DNA of 64,000 bases from Lytechinus variegatus (lineage: Eukaryota > Echinodermata > Echinoidea > Temnopleuroida > Toxopneustidae), in the NCBI RefSeq assembly GCF_018143015.1, contig NC_054758.1:5007501-5071500 (forward strand), read 5' to 3'. Shown piece after piece: positions 37,675 through 47,920 of this stretch. Under the pieces are notes generated by a model. That model searched no databases. It was not told the DNA's origin and was given only the letters and a program-made list of their open reading frames with translations. How positions within the stretch are numbered: the first letter of the stretch is position 1; every line of letters starts with the position of its first letter. The position numbers were made by a program, and so were the translations under genes.

Positions 37675-38812
37675 CACCCATATACACCCATGCATATACC
37701 ATGTATACGTAAACAAACATAATATATACAAATCTGCATAATGAACGTTTAACATTTTGGCGCAATAGGATACAGAAAGAAAAAAAACCCTGCAAATCAT
37801 ATTGATACAAGAGAAAGGGAAATTGAAAAGAACTAGTAAAAAGAAATTCAGTTCATCCCATTTCTGTAAATGTAAACTTAACTTGCCTGGCTTCGTTGCC
37901 AGGCGTCTTTCTTCCTCTATACAACCCGTAATATATTTGTGTATTTTAATAAATGACGGTACCCGGCCTTCAGCTCTGGAATTAAAAATTGCATATTTAA
38001 TAAAAAGAATAACAGAATTGACACATTTAATTTTAAAAGAATTTCCAGGTAATCTTAAGAATATTTCCCTCCAATTTAAAGTTCTTAATTCAGTTAAACC
38101 AAAATGAACAATACAAAATTGCCAAAGAGGTTTAACTTTTATGCAATCCATGAGTATATGAAAGTATGTTTCAGTTTTTGTACAACAAAACGAACAATAA
38201 TTATCTCCCACGAAACCAAATCTCATCAAATGTTCTTTTGTATATATTGCTCCATGTAAAAGCATAAACTGAAATTCCCTTTGTTTTCTTATAAGAGTTG
38301 TACTCCTGATATATTCAAATAATTTACAAATTTCTATATCAGTAAAATCAAAATCACTGTGACCATCCTTGAGTGTTAATTTGTATAGCTCTTGTAGCTT
38401 AGTAATAAACAAGTTATAAATTGTTTTTGATTTAATTACTTCAAAAGCTGTTTCCTGTTTTCCTATATATTCATACTTATCCCAAAGTCTAAGAAATCAT
38501 ATTTTAAAACTTTATTGAACTATTAAAATTTTTCCAGCTTGCTGGTATAACGTGCACAATATATGTTTGGGGAAGTTGATTTGCGGTAATACCGAGATTT
38601 TGAAAAAAAAGTCACATGCTTCAAGTGGCCATTATCAAAGATTTGATCAACGCTAAATATTCCTTTATTGAAAAGATCATTGTCAAAACTTGTTTTACCT
38701 TTTATACAAATATGTTGATTATTGAATATAATAGGGTTAACCTCCTCTTCAGAATAACGAAATTTCCTTAAGTCTTGCCAAGCCTTCTCATTTCTGAATA
38801 AAATGGGGGCAT
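37669..38812 (-). mobile_element. Tx1/L1-like LINE, 3' fragment
   Basis: Minus-strand ORF2 C-terminal region. The main open part (to about 38412) encodes QREFQFMLLHGAIYTKEHL and DNYCSFCCTKTETYFHILMDC, the zinc-knuckle-like C-terminus of Tx1/L1-type ORF2 proteins. Upstream sequence to about 38812 continues the same protein (NEKAWQDLRKFRYSEEEVNP) in another frame. The 5' end is missing and it is inactive. Confidence 0.87.
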
Positions 38813-38990
38813 TTTTATATTTAATTTTACACGCACCCTCACACCCACTCCCACACGCCTGCCCATATTATATCCTTATTCTGTCCGCACTTTTTACATG
38901 TTTTAATAGATGCACACACACACGCAAACTCTCCTGCATATACAACCTCCACCCACACACGCACACACCCGTACACACCTACAATACAAA

Positions 38991-39930
38991 GGTGACATTA
39001 GCCATTTATTTCAATTAACTTGAAAACAAACTTTAAATAAGGCAATGATAGAATTGCAAGAAAACGAAATTAAACGCAAAATACATATCGATTTTTCACA
39101 CGATCCATGGCTATTGTTGGTTAATTAAAATGCATAACCCCAAAGTCAACATGTACAATAATATTCGAAAGCGTTAACAGTAAATAATTAGAAAATGAAA
39201 ATTTAATTAAATGCCCTAGCTTGTGGGTCAACTCATTTTGCCGCTGCACCAAACTACGGGAAAATGTTGAATATGATGTATCGGCAAACGCACTAAATTC
39301 CCTATAGAATACACTTGATACTTAAAATGTATGTATGCAATTTATTTAACCCTCCAGCATATTAATAGTTGAATATAATTATGTAACGGAAGAGTATGTG
39401 GAGTCAGTACCTTCCATGTTTCCACTGATATCTTTTTTAATCTGATAGAAAGGGATCAACTTCGATTATTATAATGGATGGTTCCGAAATCTGAGAGGAT
39501 TATAGTCACTAACGTAATGAATTAGAATGAGATAATCATTTATTATTTTACCATTAATCTAAATCGTATATTAATAAGGTCTAGTAGTAATATATGCATG
39601 CCTTTTGTCTATTCTTGAATGGGCCTATGTTTGCGAGCGAAAGTCATCTCTACTAACGCCTATTTAGTTGGCCATCAATTCTGCCAATTTCGCAACACAT
39701 TACCACTGTTTATTCTTCTCTTCAGAACGTTCCTCTATTCTTGTTTTGATATTTCACACACCGACACGCAACCCATCATTCTCATTTCTAATTTCCTGTA
39801 GTCACCACCTCCCACCATCCCATCAACCTGATAATTACTCTCAATTTTTATTCTCCAGCATCGCAGTGTAATTAAACCCTCCTGTCTAACAAACGACAAT
39901 ATATGTCTCGTAATGAATAGATAATTGTTT
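38991..39930. other. Intergenic stretch, nothing recognised
   Basis: No ORF of interest and no clear repeat ends. Confidence 0.5.
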
Positions 39931-39937
39931 CTGCCCA

Positions 39938-40125
39938 GGGTGATCTTTCATAAAGCTGTTTGCTAGTTGGTCATGAATATACGGACGACTGGTGACCCTT
40001 TCTTGTGGTATATGATTTACCTTAAATTATCATTGGTGTTGGTTGAATCCCCAAGAAAGTGTCACCAGTCGTAAAAACCATGCGTAACTTTCTTTATACT
40101 GCTTTATGAAACTGTATCCATGACA
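39938..40125. mobile_element. Small MITE upstream of receptor 1
   Basis: Arms gggtgatctttcataaagct ... ctggtgaccctttcttg and caagaaagtgtcaccagtcg ... gctttatgaaactgtatcc are inverted over about 70 bp. It ends about 390 bp before the start codon. Confidence 0.8.
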
Positions 40126-40515
40126 GAAAAATGACGCACATGACTGAGGTGACTTAATTGTTCAGAAATAATGAAACTGTAACATTTTGCTCTTAATGAT
40201 GCAAGGAGTCGACATTTGACATCCGCAATAAGTTACAATCTCCAAAAAGGATTAAAACCGGCGGTGTTTGCCCAGCCGTTTCAAAGCATATGCTTAAACT
40301 TTATTCCAGGAGCCTACGTCATGTCTCTATCAGTTTCCATGCGGAATGAACAGGGTGGCTCCAAATGACGTCTTCACGAATACAATCGATGACTTCAGAT
40401 GCATTTTCATCGTCACTTTAGATTCAAATTGTGTTTGTTCCAGGTAGACCTAGTCCTCGGACTTCAAAGGAAAACGTGAGATTTATCAGAACGTTAAGAA
40501 AAAAAGTTGAGAAAA

Positions 40516-41592
40516 ATGAATTCATCCGTGTATCTTGATCAGGAGAATGACTCAATTAGAGTAGAAACAAGAGCCATTGTCATCAGCCTGTCCTTCGGTT
40601 TACTGGCATTTCTTACGCTAATTTCTAACGTTTTAGTGCTGTTGGTACTTCACCGGGGTCGCAACCATTTCGATGAAGTCATGCGAATTCTGATCCAAAT
40701 ATTAGCGATAACAGACCTAATGGGCGGCATCCCTGGTTGCCTGTTACAGAGTCTACACCATTCTTTGAAGCAGTCCGCACCTTCGTCTGTGATCTGCAAA
40801 CTGGTTCCATTTATGACAGTATACCTGGTGCTCCAGTCGCTCTACATCGTGTGCTTGATCAATCTTTACAGACTATTTTCCGTCTTGCGACCCTTGACGC
40901 ATCTGCGTTTCTTGACTCCTAAAACAGTACGCATCTGTGCAATAATCATGAAGTTTGCTGTGTTCGGATTCGTTCTCCCTCTTGTTCCCCTAAAAGGAAT
41001 GCCTCTGAATAGAGGTTTAGACACGCTTTGCGATCAAACCCTGAACGTCTGGCACCCACCTTCGGACATGCTCCCGAAATTAACCGCAGCAGTCGCGGTC
41101 ACTGTCATTGCATTTGCAATCCCGCTTCTCATACTCACCTATACCAACGCGAGGTTGTTGTATATCGCTTGTCGGGTTGTGCGGAGGAACTCGAACGTCA
41201 AACGATCCCAAACGCTATCCACAGACCAAAGCCAAACCATAAACCTGGAATCTGGGAACAGTCGGTCAAATCAACAGAATAATCGCATCAAGAATAAGAG
41301 CACTGTCCTCCCTGCTTCCTCTGGCTTCAAAGGACTGAAGACCGTCATCGTTGTCACAGGATTATTCTATATATCCTGTATCCCTTTTTGCTTTTTTGCC
41401 ACCTATGCTTTGAACAACAAGGACCACTCGGAATATGATGTTGTCTCTATCTTTTTCCTCATGAGTAATACATGGTGGAATGGACCCATCTTTATATACA
41501 CATCTAAGACGTTTAGAAAAGAGGCGTTCAAACTAAGGAAAGACTTGAAACTTTGGTTGCAGGGAAAGTTTATTGGGGTCGGTCATGACTGA
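40516..41592 (+). CDS. Rhodopsin-class 7TM receptor 1 (atypical motifs, intronless)
   Basis: Single-exon 358-aa GPCR. The first ATG is 40516; in-frame codons upstream start only at a TTG. N-glycosylation sites sit at N2 (NSS) and N11 (NDS). Transmembrane segments: TM1 about 20-45 (SNVLVLLVL, N38 = 1.50), TM2 56-80 (LAITD, D67 = 2.50), TM3 94-120 from C94, TM4 138-160, TM5 188-215, TM6 272-298, TM7 308-330. C172 in loop 2 should pair with C94. The DRY motif is replaced by YRL (118-120), the CWxP motif by SCIP, and NPxxY by WWNGPIF, followed by TSKTFRKE as start of helix 8. This is the rhodopsin-like fold; membership in a sea-urchin-expanded receptor group is inferred. Ligand unknown, perhaps chemosensory. 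The last 112 bases of the gene and following DNA are tandemly duplicated (41481-41818). Confidence 0.92.
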   Translation: MNSSVYLDQENDSIRVETRAIVISLSFGLLAFLTLISNVLVLLVLHRGRNHFDEVMRILIQILAITDLMGGIPGCLLQSLHHSLKQSAPSSVICKLVPFMTVYLVLQSLYIVCLINLYRLFSVLRPLTHLRFLTPKTVRICAIIMKFAVFGFVLPLVPLKGMPLNRGLDTLCDQTLNVWHPPSDMLPKLTAAVAVTVIAFAIPLLILTYTNARLLYIACRVVRRNSNVKRSQTLSTDQSQTINLESGNSRSNQQNNRIKNKSTVLPASSGFKGLKTVIVVTGLFYISCIPFCFFATYALNNKDHSEYDVVSIFFLMSNTWWNGPIFIYTSKTFRKEAFKLRKDLKLWLQGKFIGVGHD

Positions 41593-41818
41593 TTTACGTT
41601 GGTTCAAGGAGGTGGAGGTGAAATATGGAGTAACAGCAAACAAAATTCATGGACCCATCTTTATATACACATCTAAGACGTTTAGAAAAGAGGCGTTCAA
41701 ACTAAGGAAAGACTTGAAACTTTGGTTGCAGGGAAAGTTTATTGGGGTCGGTCATGACTGATTTACGTTGGTTCAAGGAGGTGGAGGTGAAATATGGAGT
41801 AACAGCAAACAAAATTCA
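41481..41818 (+). repeat. 169-bp perfect tandem duplication at the 3' end of receptor 1
   Basis: Two adjacent copies, 41481-41649 and 41650-41818, appear identical. The unit begins inside TM7 (after WWN), contains the stop codon and 57 bases of 3' flank. The second copy lies outside the gene and repeats the C-terminal 37 codons; it has no promoter or start of its own. Confidence 0.9.
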
Positions 41819-42480
41819 TTGAACAAGGTTCAAAGCGGCCAGCAGAAAGTATGTCAGGCATGCAGTCACAACATATATTCATTGCAAATGTGTCGACAAA
41901 AGATCCCCGCATGACTTCGTACGTATAAGGGAAATATGCTATCGTTATGATGATTACTTCTTCGCTGCATCTAGGTCTCGTTATATGTGCAGTTCATTAT
42001 TCGGAGGCATGCGAAAAGAAATTATGCAATATTTCTTGAAATATGACTCAAATTTACTCTGAGATATATATTACAATGAACATCAATATTCGACCGCATT
42101 TTAAATTTCCATTAGCCGCAATCGATCGGAAAAGTGTCAAAATCTGGTTTCTTTAAAGATCAAATTCTTACTTTTGTCACTGATTAAAGGTTGATTTATA
42201 GAATATGGCCATAGTTTTCGGCGTAATATTGCTTAGGTATTGGTGTCTTGTCATGCGTTCAAATTCCAGTTTATTGATGTAAAAGACGGAATATCGATAC
42301 AATATCGATATTTGCAAAGGTTCACTCCTTGGACATGTTGGACTAATATCCCCATAGAGGCTTCGAACGGCGGAAAACAAAAAGTTACTTACTTCCTTAC
42401 TTTCTTTTGTTCTTCTTTGAAAATGAACAGCTGCTTGGATAAATTAGTTGCCCGTTGGAACTCCAGTCATAGAAACTAAA

Positions 42481-42847
42481 GGCATGGTTACACCGCCCGA
42501 GCGTTGTTGGTGCGGTCGTGGAGCGTTATAGGGAGAGGGGGTCGAATTTCGCTCACAAAATTGGGGAAAAAATCAAAAACAAAAATCGAAAATGGTGAAC
42601 GGGAGCGAGCGGTGATGATTTTCCTCTCTCCGCTCCACGACCGCCCGAGCGTTGTTGGAGCGGTCGTGGAGCGGTAGGAAAGAGGGCCGAAATTCGCTCA
42701 CAAAATTGGGGAAAAATCAAAAACATAAATCGAAAACAAAAAAAACATTCGAAATCGAAAATGGTGAACGGTAGCGAGCGGTGAGGATTTTTTTCTCTCC
42801 GTTCCACGACCGCTCCAACAACGCTCGGGCGGTGTGACTGCATGCCC
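42481..42847. mobile_element. MITE with GGCATGGTTACACCGCCC ends
   Basis: GGCATGGTTACACCGCCCGA at left mirrors CGGGCGGTGTGACTGCATGCC at right. The subterminal block gagcgttgttggagcggtcg is tandemly repeated near 42647. ORFs across it are by-products. Confidence 0.88.
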
Positions 42848-43878
42848 TTATTTTACAATAAACTTTGCAAGGTGAAATTCCCATTTAGCATCGTGATATA
42901 TGACTTTAAACCTATACTTGGGTGACTCCAACAAACGGCCACGTTCTTTTAATCGGCTTTCGAAAATAGTTTTATAAAAATTTCACCCATCTTTTATTGA
43001 CATGCTAATAATTCCGAAGTATATAGGCGTATTTTATTGTGAATTCAGTATTGCAATATACAGTGTACAGTTTTGGGAGTTAATTATTTATTTCTGTTTT
43101 ATTACACAGGATAGCACTTTCAGTCGTAAAACTAATGGGGTGCTTTTATGCGTTTCGTCGCAGAAAAAAATGATTTCAGCAATGGAAACTTATCATTTCC
43201 AATCTTATTTTTATGTGTTTGTTTTATATTCGCGTGAACAAAAGTATATGAATATAAGCTTCTCAGCAATAAATGTACATAACCTTAATATTTTGTTAAT
43301 TTTTAACTAAAGTCAAAGAAATAAGGCTCCATTTAATACAGTGGTATTGTTAGAAATCTAAAGACGCCATAAGCGGTTCCAGGGTTTCATGACGAGTCAA
43401 TATTAAGTGCGTCTGCAGAAGTCCGAACCACCAGCAAGTTTGTATTCAACTGCTTTAATTGCCAATTAAATATTTCAAAGATCATTAGTTAATCCCTTTG
43501 AGTTTCTGCCTTTTTCAGAAATACAATATAATGGTTTAGTTCCTTGAATCAATATATGCTGGTAAAACATACACATTACACAGAACATGTATGTATTGCT
43601 TAAAGTTGTACAGAGAACATCGCTTAGACGGAGCTGGAGATCCATTTCTAATTAGATTTGCCTGTATTCAAAACTGTGACGGTATAAGCACTGTACAGTC
43701 CTGGAGTGAACAGTAAAGTGGGTTCTTGATTCAAAATAAAATTCTGTTCACTGGTTTAGTGCCAAGTACTTCGACGCTTGGATGATGTCAGGCGAGGTCT
43801 CGTCCAAACTCAGTCTGCCGATCCCAGATCTTGTCAATTGTGATTAACGTTTTACATGGTGAATGACATTACATCAAG
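42848..43878. other. Region upstream of receptor 2, nothing recognised
   Basis: AT-rich, no recognisable element; must contain any promoter of receptor 2. Confidence 0.5.
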
Positions 43879-45102
43879 ATGAATAATACGACTGCCACGT
43901 TTCCAAATGTTGGGGTGTATGGAGAAGCAAGGACCATGGACATTGTGGCTGGTATATGCTTCAGCCTCACAGCCCTACTCGCTTTAGTTTGCAACCTTTT
44001 TGTCCTTGTGGTGCTTCATCGAAGCCGTCGACGCTTTGACGATATCATGCGATATCTTATCCAAACTCTGGCGGTCTCAGACTTAGTCGGAGGCTTTGCG
44101 TGTTGTCTTTTCCAAGTGCTTCGTATCACGCTCAAGACCTTTCCATTTTCAATAATGATCTGCAAAGCCATTCCTTTTATGTCATTCTACATGGTTCTGA
44201 GGTCCCTGTATTTAATGTGCATCATCAACCTGTACAGATGCGTATCTGTAGTGTATCCTTTGGCTCACCGAAGATACATTAATATGAGGAGGATGCGCAT
44301 CTCCGTCTTTACAGTATGCGGTTGTTTGTGTTCTTTTGTTGTGCCTTTGCTATTGTTCAGAAATGAATTACGCAGTGGAATATTGAACACTTTGTGCGAA
44401 TTTAGATCTTCGAGGGAACTAGGCGATCACGAACCAGGCAATCACGAACCAGGCGATCACGAACCAGGCAATCACGAACCAGGCGATCACGAACCAGGTG
44501 ATCACGAACCAGGCGATCACGAACCAGAATATCACGAACCAGAATTTTACAGCCGGGTGGCCAACACGAGGGGTCTCTTTGCTATCGTGTCCTTGGTCAT
44601 TCCACTCGCCATTATTACTATCACAAATATCAAGCTATTGATAATTGCTTGCAAGGTTGCACAGAAGAACAAACACGTACGGGACCAAGCAGTGTCTTCT
44701 TCGTCATCCTTCGGGCAGGACAATCAACAAGGCAACACCCCCAGCGCACATCACAACGCCCTCTACGTCAGAAGTTCTGACAACGATCCTAGGCGCAATA
44801 GGGGTAACTTTTACGCGAAAGTTCGAGCCATTCTTGGGTTTAAGGGCCTTAGAACCCTTCTCGCCATAACATTAATGTTCTATGTGTCTTGTGTTCCCGC
44901 TTGCGTCTTAATTGGAATATCAGTAGAGCACCACGACACCATTAGCTCACCCTTATTTATGGCATCTTCCTTGTTGCTTTTAGGAAACTCATGGTGGAAC
45001 GCTCTCATATTTCTATTCCTCTCCAAAACCTTTAGAGAACATGCAGTAAAGTTGAAGGAAATGTTCGTGTTACATTGTACCTTAAAGTGTGACGCAGTGT
45101 AA
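43879..45102 (+). CDS. Rhodopsin-class 7TM receptor 2 with GDHEP repeats in loop 2
   Basis: Single-exon 407-aa GPCR, about 45 aa longer than receptors 1 and 5. It starts at the ATG at 43879 with N-glycosylation site NNT at residue 2. TM1 is about 20-46 (CNLFVLVVL), TM2 56-82 (LAVSD), TM3 95-120 from C95, TM4 140-161. TM5 follows residue 232 (LVIPLAIITITN), TM6 contains FYVSCVP, TM7 ends NSWWNALIF then LSKTFRE. The DRY site reads YRC and NPxxY reads NALIF. Between the loop-2 cysteine C173 and TM5 lies a run of eight five-residue units (residues 182-221), mostly GDHEP or GNHEP and ending EYHEP. These make loop 2 acidic and histidine-rich. The rest is clearly homologous to receptor 1. An unusual ligand- or metal-binding loop is possible; a neutral expansion is equally possible. 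Confidence 0.92.
   Translation: MNNTTATFPNVGVYGEARTMDIVAGICFSLTALLALVCNLFVLVVLHRSRRRFDDIMRYLIQTLAVSDLVGGFACCLFQVLRITLKTFPFSIMICKAIPFMSFYMVLRSLYLMCIINLYRCVSVVYPLAHRRYINMRRMRISVFTVCGCLCSFVVPLLLFRNELRSGILNTLCEFRSSRELGDHEPGNHEPGDHEPGNHEPGDHEPGDHEPGDHEPEYHEPEFYSRVANTRGLFAIVSLVIPLAIITITNIKLLIIACKVAQKNKHVRDQAVSSSSSFGQDNQQGNTPSAHHNALYVRSSDNDPRRNRGNFYAKVRAILGFKGLRTLLAITLMFYVSCVPACVLIGISVEHHDTISSPLFMASSLLLLGNSWWNALIFLFLSKTFREHAVKLKEMFVLHCTLKCDAV
44422..44541 (+). repeat. 15-bp coding minisatellite, 8 units, in receptor 2
   Basis: Eight in-frame copies of a 15-bp unit whose consensus is ggcgatcacgaacca, encoding G(D/N)HEP; the eighth unit reads EYHEP. Variation between units is a few transitions. The array sits entirely in the predicted second extracellular loop, so copy-number change would alter loop length by five residues at a time without a frameshift. 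Confidence 0.97.
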
Positions 45103-45527
45103 TTACTAACGTTTGACCTGGAAAGTACCATTAACCGCGTTCAAAGTAAAAGTGGCCGGGAGAGATAATATATTCTCCTTCTTGTGGTTCTTACCTATGT
45201 TGTGTTCATTTTGCCACTAGTTGGTCAAACGTATAAAAAAAACTTATGTCAATCAACACTTAAGTTGATAGTTGATCCCGTGATAAAATATTGAGATGTA
45301 TACATACATGTACATACTACTATTACAAAAGTTTGACCTTTACCCAAGGGCCGAGTTTTAATGTCTCTTACTGCGTCGTACCTAATCATTTTCTATTCTT
45401 TCAAATCTTGCTTTAATTATGGTAACCAATTCCTTGAGGAAAAAAGTTGAATAGGTTCACGCGCGTGCACTTACCACAAGCACCTCGTACTCGCCATGAT
45501 TTCTGCTGTTGGAGAATGATGTCTATA

Positions 45528-45725
45528 CACTGCAAAACCTCTGGTGTTGATTTAACACCAGCCCGGAATCTATATTTTTGTTCACACCGGAGAAGTGTTA
45601 AACAACACCAGTTTATAATAAAAACAGCATCGGTTTGATTAAAAACTGGTGTTATTTCAGTTATTCTCTCGCGTGGACATATAGAGATACCGGGATGTTA
45701 AATCCACACCGGAGTTTTTGCAGTG
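45528..45725. mobile_element. Small MITE (CACTGCAAAAACTCCGGTGT ends)
   Basis: CACTGCAAAACCTCTGGTGT at left and ACACCGGAGTTTTTGCAGTG at right, inverted and flanked by TA. Interior carries further aacaccag / ctggtgtt pairs. Confidence 0.88.
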
Positions 45726-46289
45726 TACGAAATATAGAGTGCATACGACATGAAACAGATATAAATTGAATCCGGCATGAATCTGTTTTAATATCAGGAC
45801 ACTAAAAAAAAAAGCTTGAAAAGTATGATTTCATCACTCTAGATGTTGTTTTGGATGACCAGGAAGAAATAGGTCTGTTTCGTATATCAATAACGAGCAT
45901 TACAAGAAAATGTCATTGTCCCAAACCATTTACGTAAATCATATTTTCTGTAAATATTTCTCAAATTTGATGAAAAAGTGGTTCTATAATTTCCTTACAG
46001 TATCTTGAAATCAATATATATATATATATATGTATGTATGTTTTATCTTTATATCTTTCCTGTTTCAATTTTGCCTGATTTAGGGCTGACAATGCTTTGA
46101 CTTTTACCATCATCGTTAATCATCATCAACCATTCTTATGAATAAATTTATTGCAGTGGCCATGAACGTTCAAACTTCATGTATCACATTTATTAATTGA
46201 AATGGGGGCAAGGCAAGATTTGACACTTCATTTGATATTTTTTACGATGTTTATTTCACGGGATTTCATACTCTGTTCACTAGCTATAT

Positions 46290-46531
46290 GGGAAGCCCTA
46301 AGTATCAACACTTTTATTAAGTTGTACGTTTCTTATGTTTGCTGTGCTCTTTCCTGATTCATCGATGGTGAAGACAATCAGCTATTTATACTTCCTACAC
46401 AATGATTTGAGAGCCGAGTGAGCTGAAGTATGATATCTCTACTGTTAGTGATTATGTAACAATTGGATGTCCATACTTAACCACAACTTTAAACCTGAGT
46501 TTATATTAAACCTGACTTCAGAATACAGGCC
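46290..46531 (+). mobile_element. MITE family B, copy 5 (left end missing)
   Basis: Core gggaagccctaagtatc to cctgacttcagaatacaggc; the left terminal repeat is lost at the junction with duplicated unit 1. Confidence 0.82.
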
Positions 46532-47227
46532 ATAGAGTGCATACGACATGAAACAGATACATCATGAAGACATATGTATTTTGATGTCAGGTCAAGACTA
46601 AAAGGAAAGCTTGAAAAGTATGATTTAATCAGTCGAGATGTTTAATGGGTGACCAGGAAGAAATAGATCTGTTTCGTAAATCAATTGACAATTACGAGCA
46701 GTACAAGAAAATGTCATTGTCCCAAACCATTTATGTAAAAAAAAAACAGACATGGCTTGTCCCATTGGTAATGGGCATTATCATTTTATATCTATGCTCT
46801 ATGTATCCAGAGGCTATACGATATCATTTTCTGTATATATATATATATATATAATATATAAATGTGTGAGAATCTATACATGTACAACAGCTTTGGCAAC
46901 TCTTTTATTTTAAATATTGTGTAAAGAAATGCATGAAGAGAACAATGGTAGGCGTAGCATAAATAAGGTTTTTTTCCAAAGGGTAGATAGCTCTGGGGAA
47001 CCTTGATTTAAGCTATACGCCTGCCACTGTTTTCTTCATACATTTCTTTACACTATATATATGTGTGTGTGTTTGATCTTTATATCTTTTCTGTTTCAAT
47101 TTTGATTGATTTAGGGCTGACAATGCTTTGACTTTTACCATCATCGTTAATCATTATCAACCATTCGTATGAATAAATTTATTGCAGTGGCCATGAAGGT
47201 TCAGACTTTATGTATCACATTTATTAA

Positions 47228-47605
47228 AGTGATTGGTTAACATTGGTTTGACTTTTAAAATATCTGAGCTAGAAGGACACACTTGTCACCTGTGACCAGC
47301 ATATGTTCCAAAAATAAAGCCCTGAAAAAATTGCGTTCAAAAATGATTATTTAGTGCTTCAAAAATTGAAATATAAAGTGACCGGAAACACCATCTTAAT
47401 TTCATCCCATACACTTATGTGTACTATTTAGGCATCTATAAGACACCTACTTACAAAATCGGGGTTTGCCTTGTAGTTTTAGCTCTTCATTCTCAATAAT
47501 GGTTGTTTTCAGGGTTTATTAGTTTTAATACATGCACTTGTACACATGTTTCATCTTGGTTTGAGTATTTTTTAAATCGGCTGCTCACAAAGTTAAACAA
47601 TACCT
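47228..47605. mobile_element. TTAA-specific MITE, copy 1
   Basis: 378 bp between TTAA at 47224-47227 and 47606-47609. Ends AGTGATTGGTTAAC and GTTAAACAATACCT are imperfect inverted repeats. The paralogous unit 1 has a single TTAA at 46193-46196 and no insert. Confidence 0.9.
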
Positions 47606-47920
47606 TTAATTGAAATGGGGACAAGGCAAGATTTGACACTTCATTTGATTTTTTACGATGTTTACTTGGATTTCATTCTCTGTACACAAGGTTCGAATCT
47701 TTTGACTTGAATATCATTGCATGATTGCAATTTTACTTGTTTCATTCCCCCACTTCGCATTTTATATCTTACTGTGTTGACTTTTAAGGAAATTTGTTTC
47801 CACGCATTCTAGTTGACATTATTTTTCGACTGATTGCCAAAGTTGGTAATTTTCGCTTAGTCCATTGATTTGTTATATTATAAAACAAAATTAATAGTAT
47901 TGTATATTTCTTGATAACTT

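Larger units (their letters stand above)
45729..47690 (+). repeat. Tandem duplication with nested insertions
   Basis: Unit 1 (45729-46290) and unit 2 (46532-47690) share atagagtgcatacgacatga, gaccaggaagaaata, ccatcatcgttaatcat and caaggcaagatttgacactt in the same order. A family B MITE lies between them. Unit 2 has extra DNA: a TA tract region and a TTAA MITE (47228-47605). Confidence 0.85.

Noticed and set aside
37592-37810. Open frame rich in YIYIYI
   Set aside because: Translation of a TA microsatellite plus LINE 3' end.
41573-41761. 62-aa open frame after receptor 1
   Set aside because: By-product of the 169-bp tandem duplication; no own start context or transmembrane core.
42553-42843. 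96-aa minus-strand open frame
   Set aside because: Lies wholly inside an inverted-repeat MITE with an internal duplication.
46645-46854. 69-aa open frame with a hydrophobic stretch
   Set aside because: The paralogous unit at 45.85 kb does not keep the frame and the end is a TA repeat; no family recognised.
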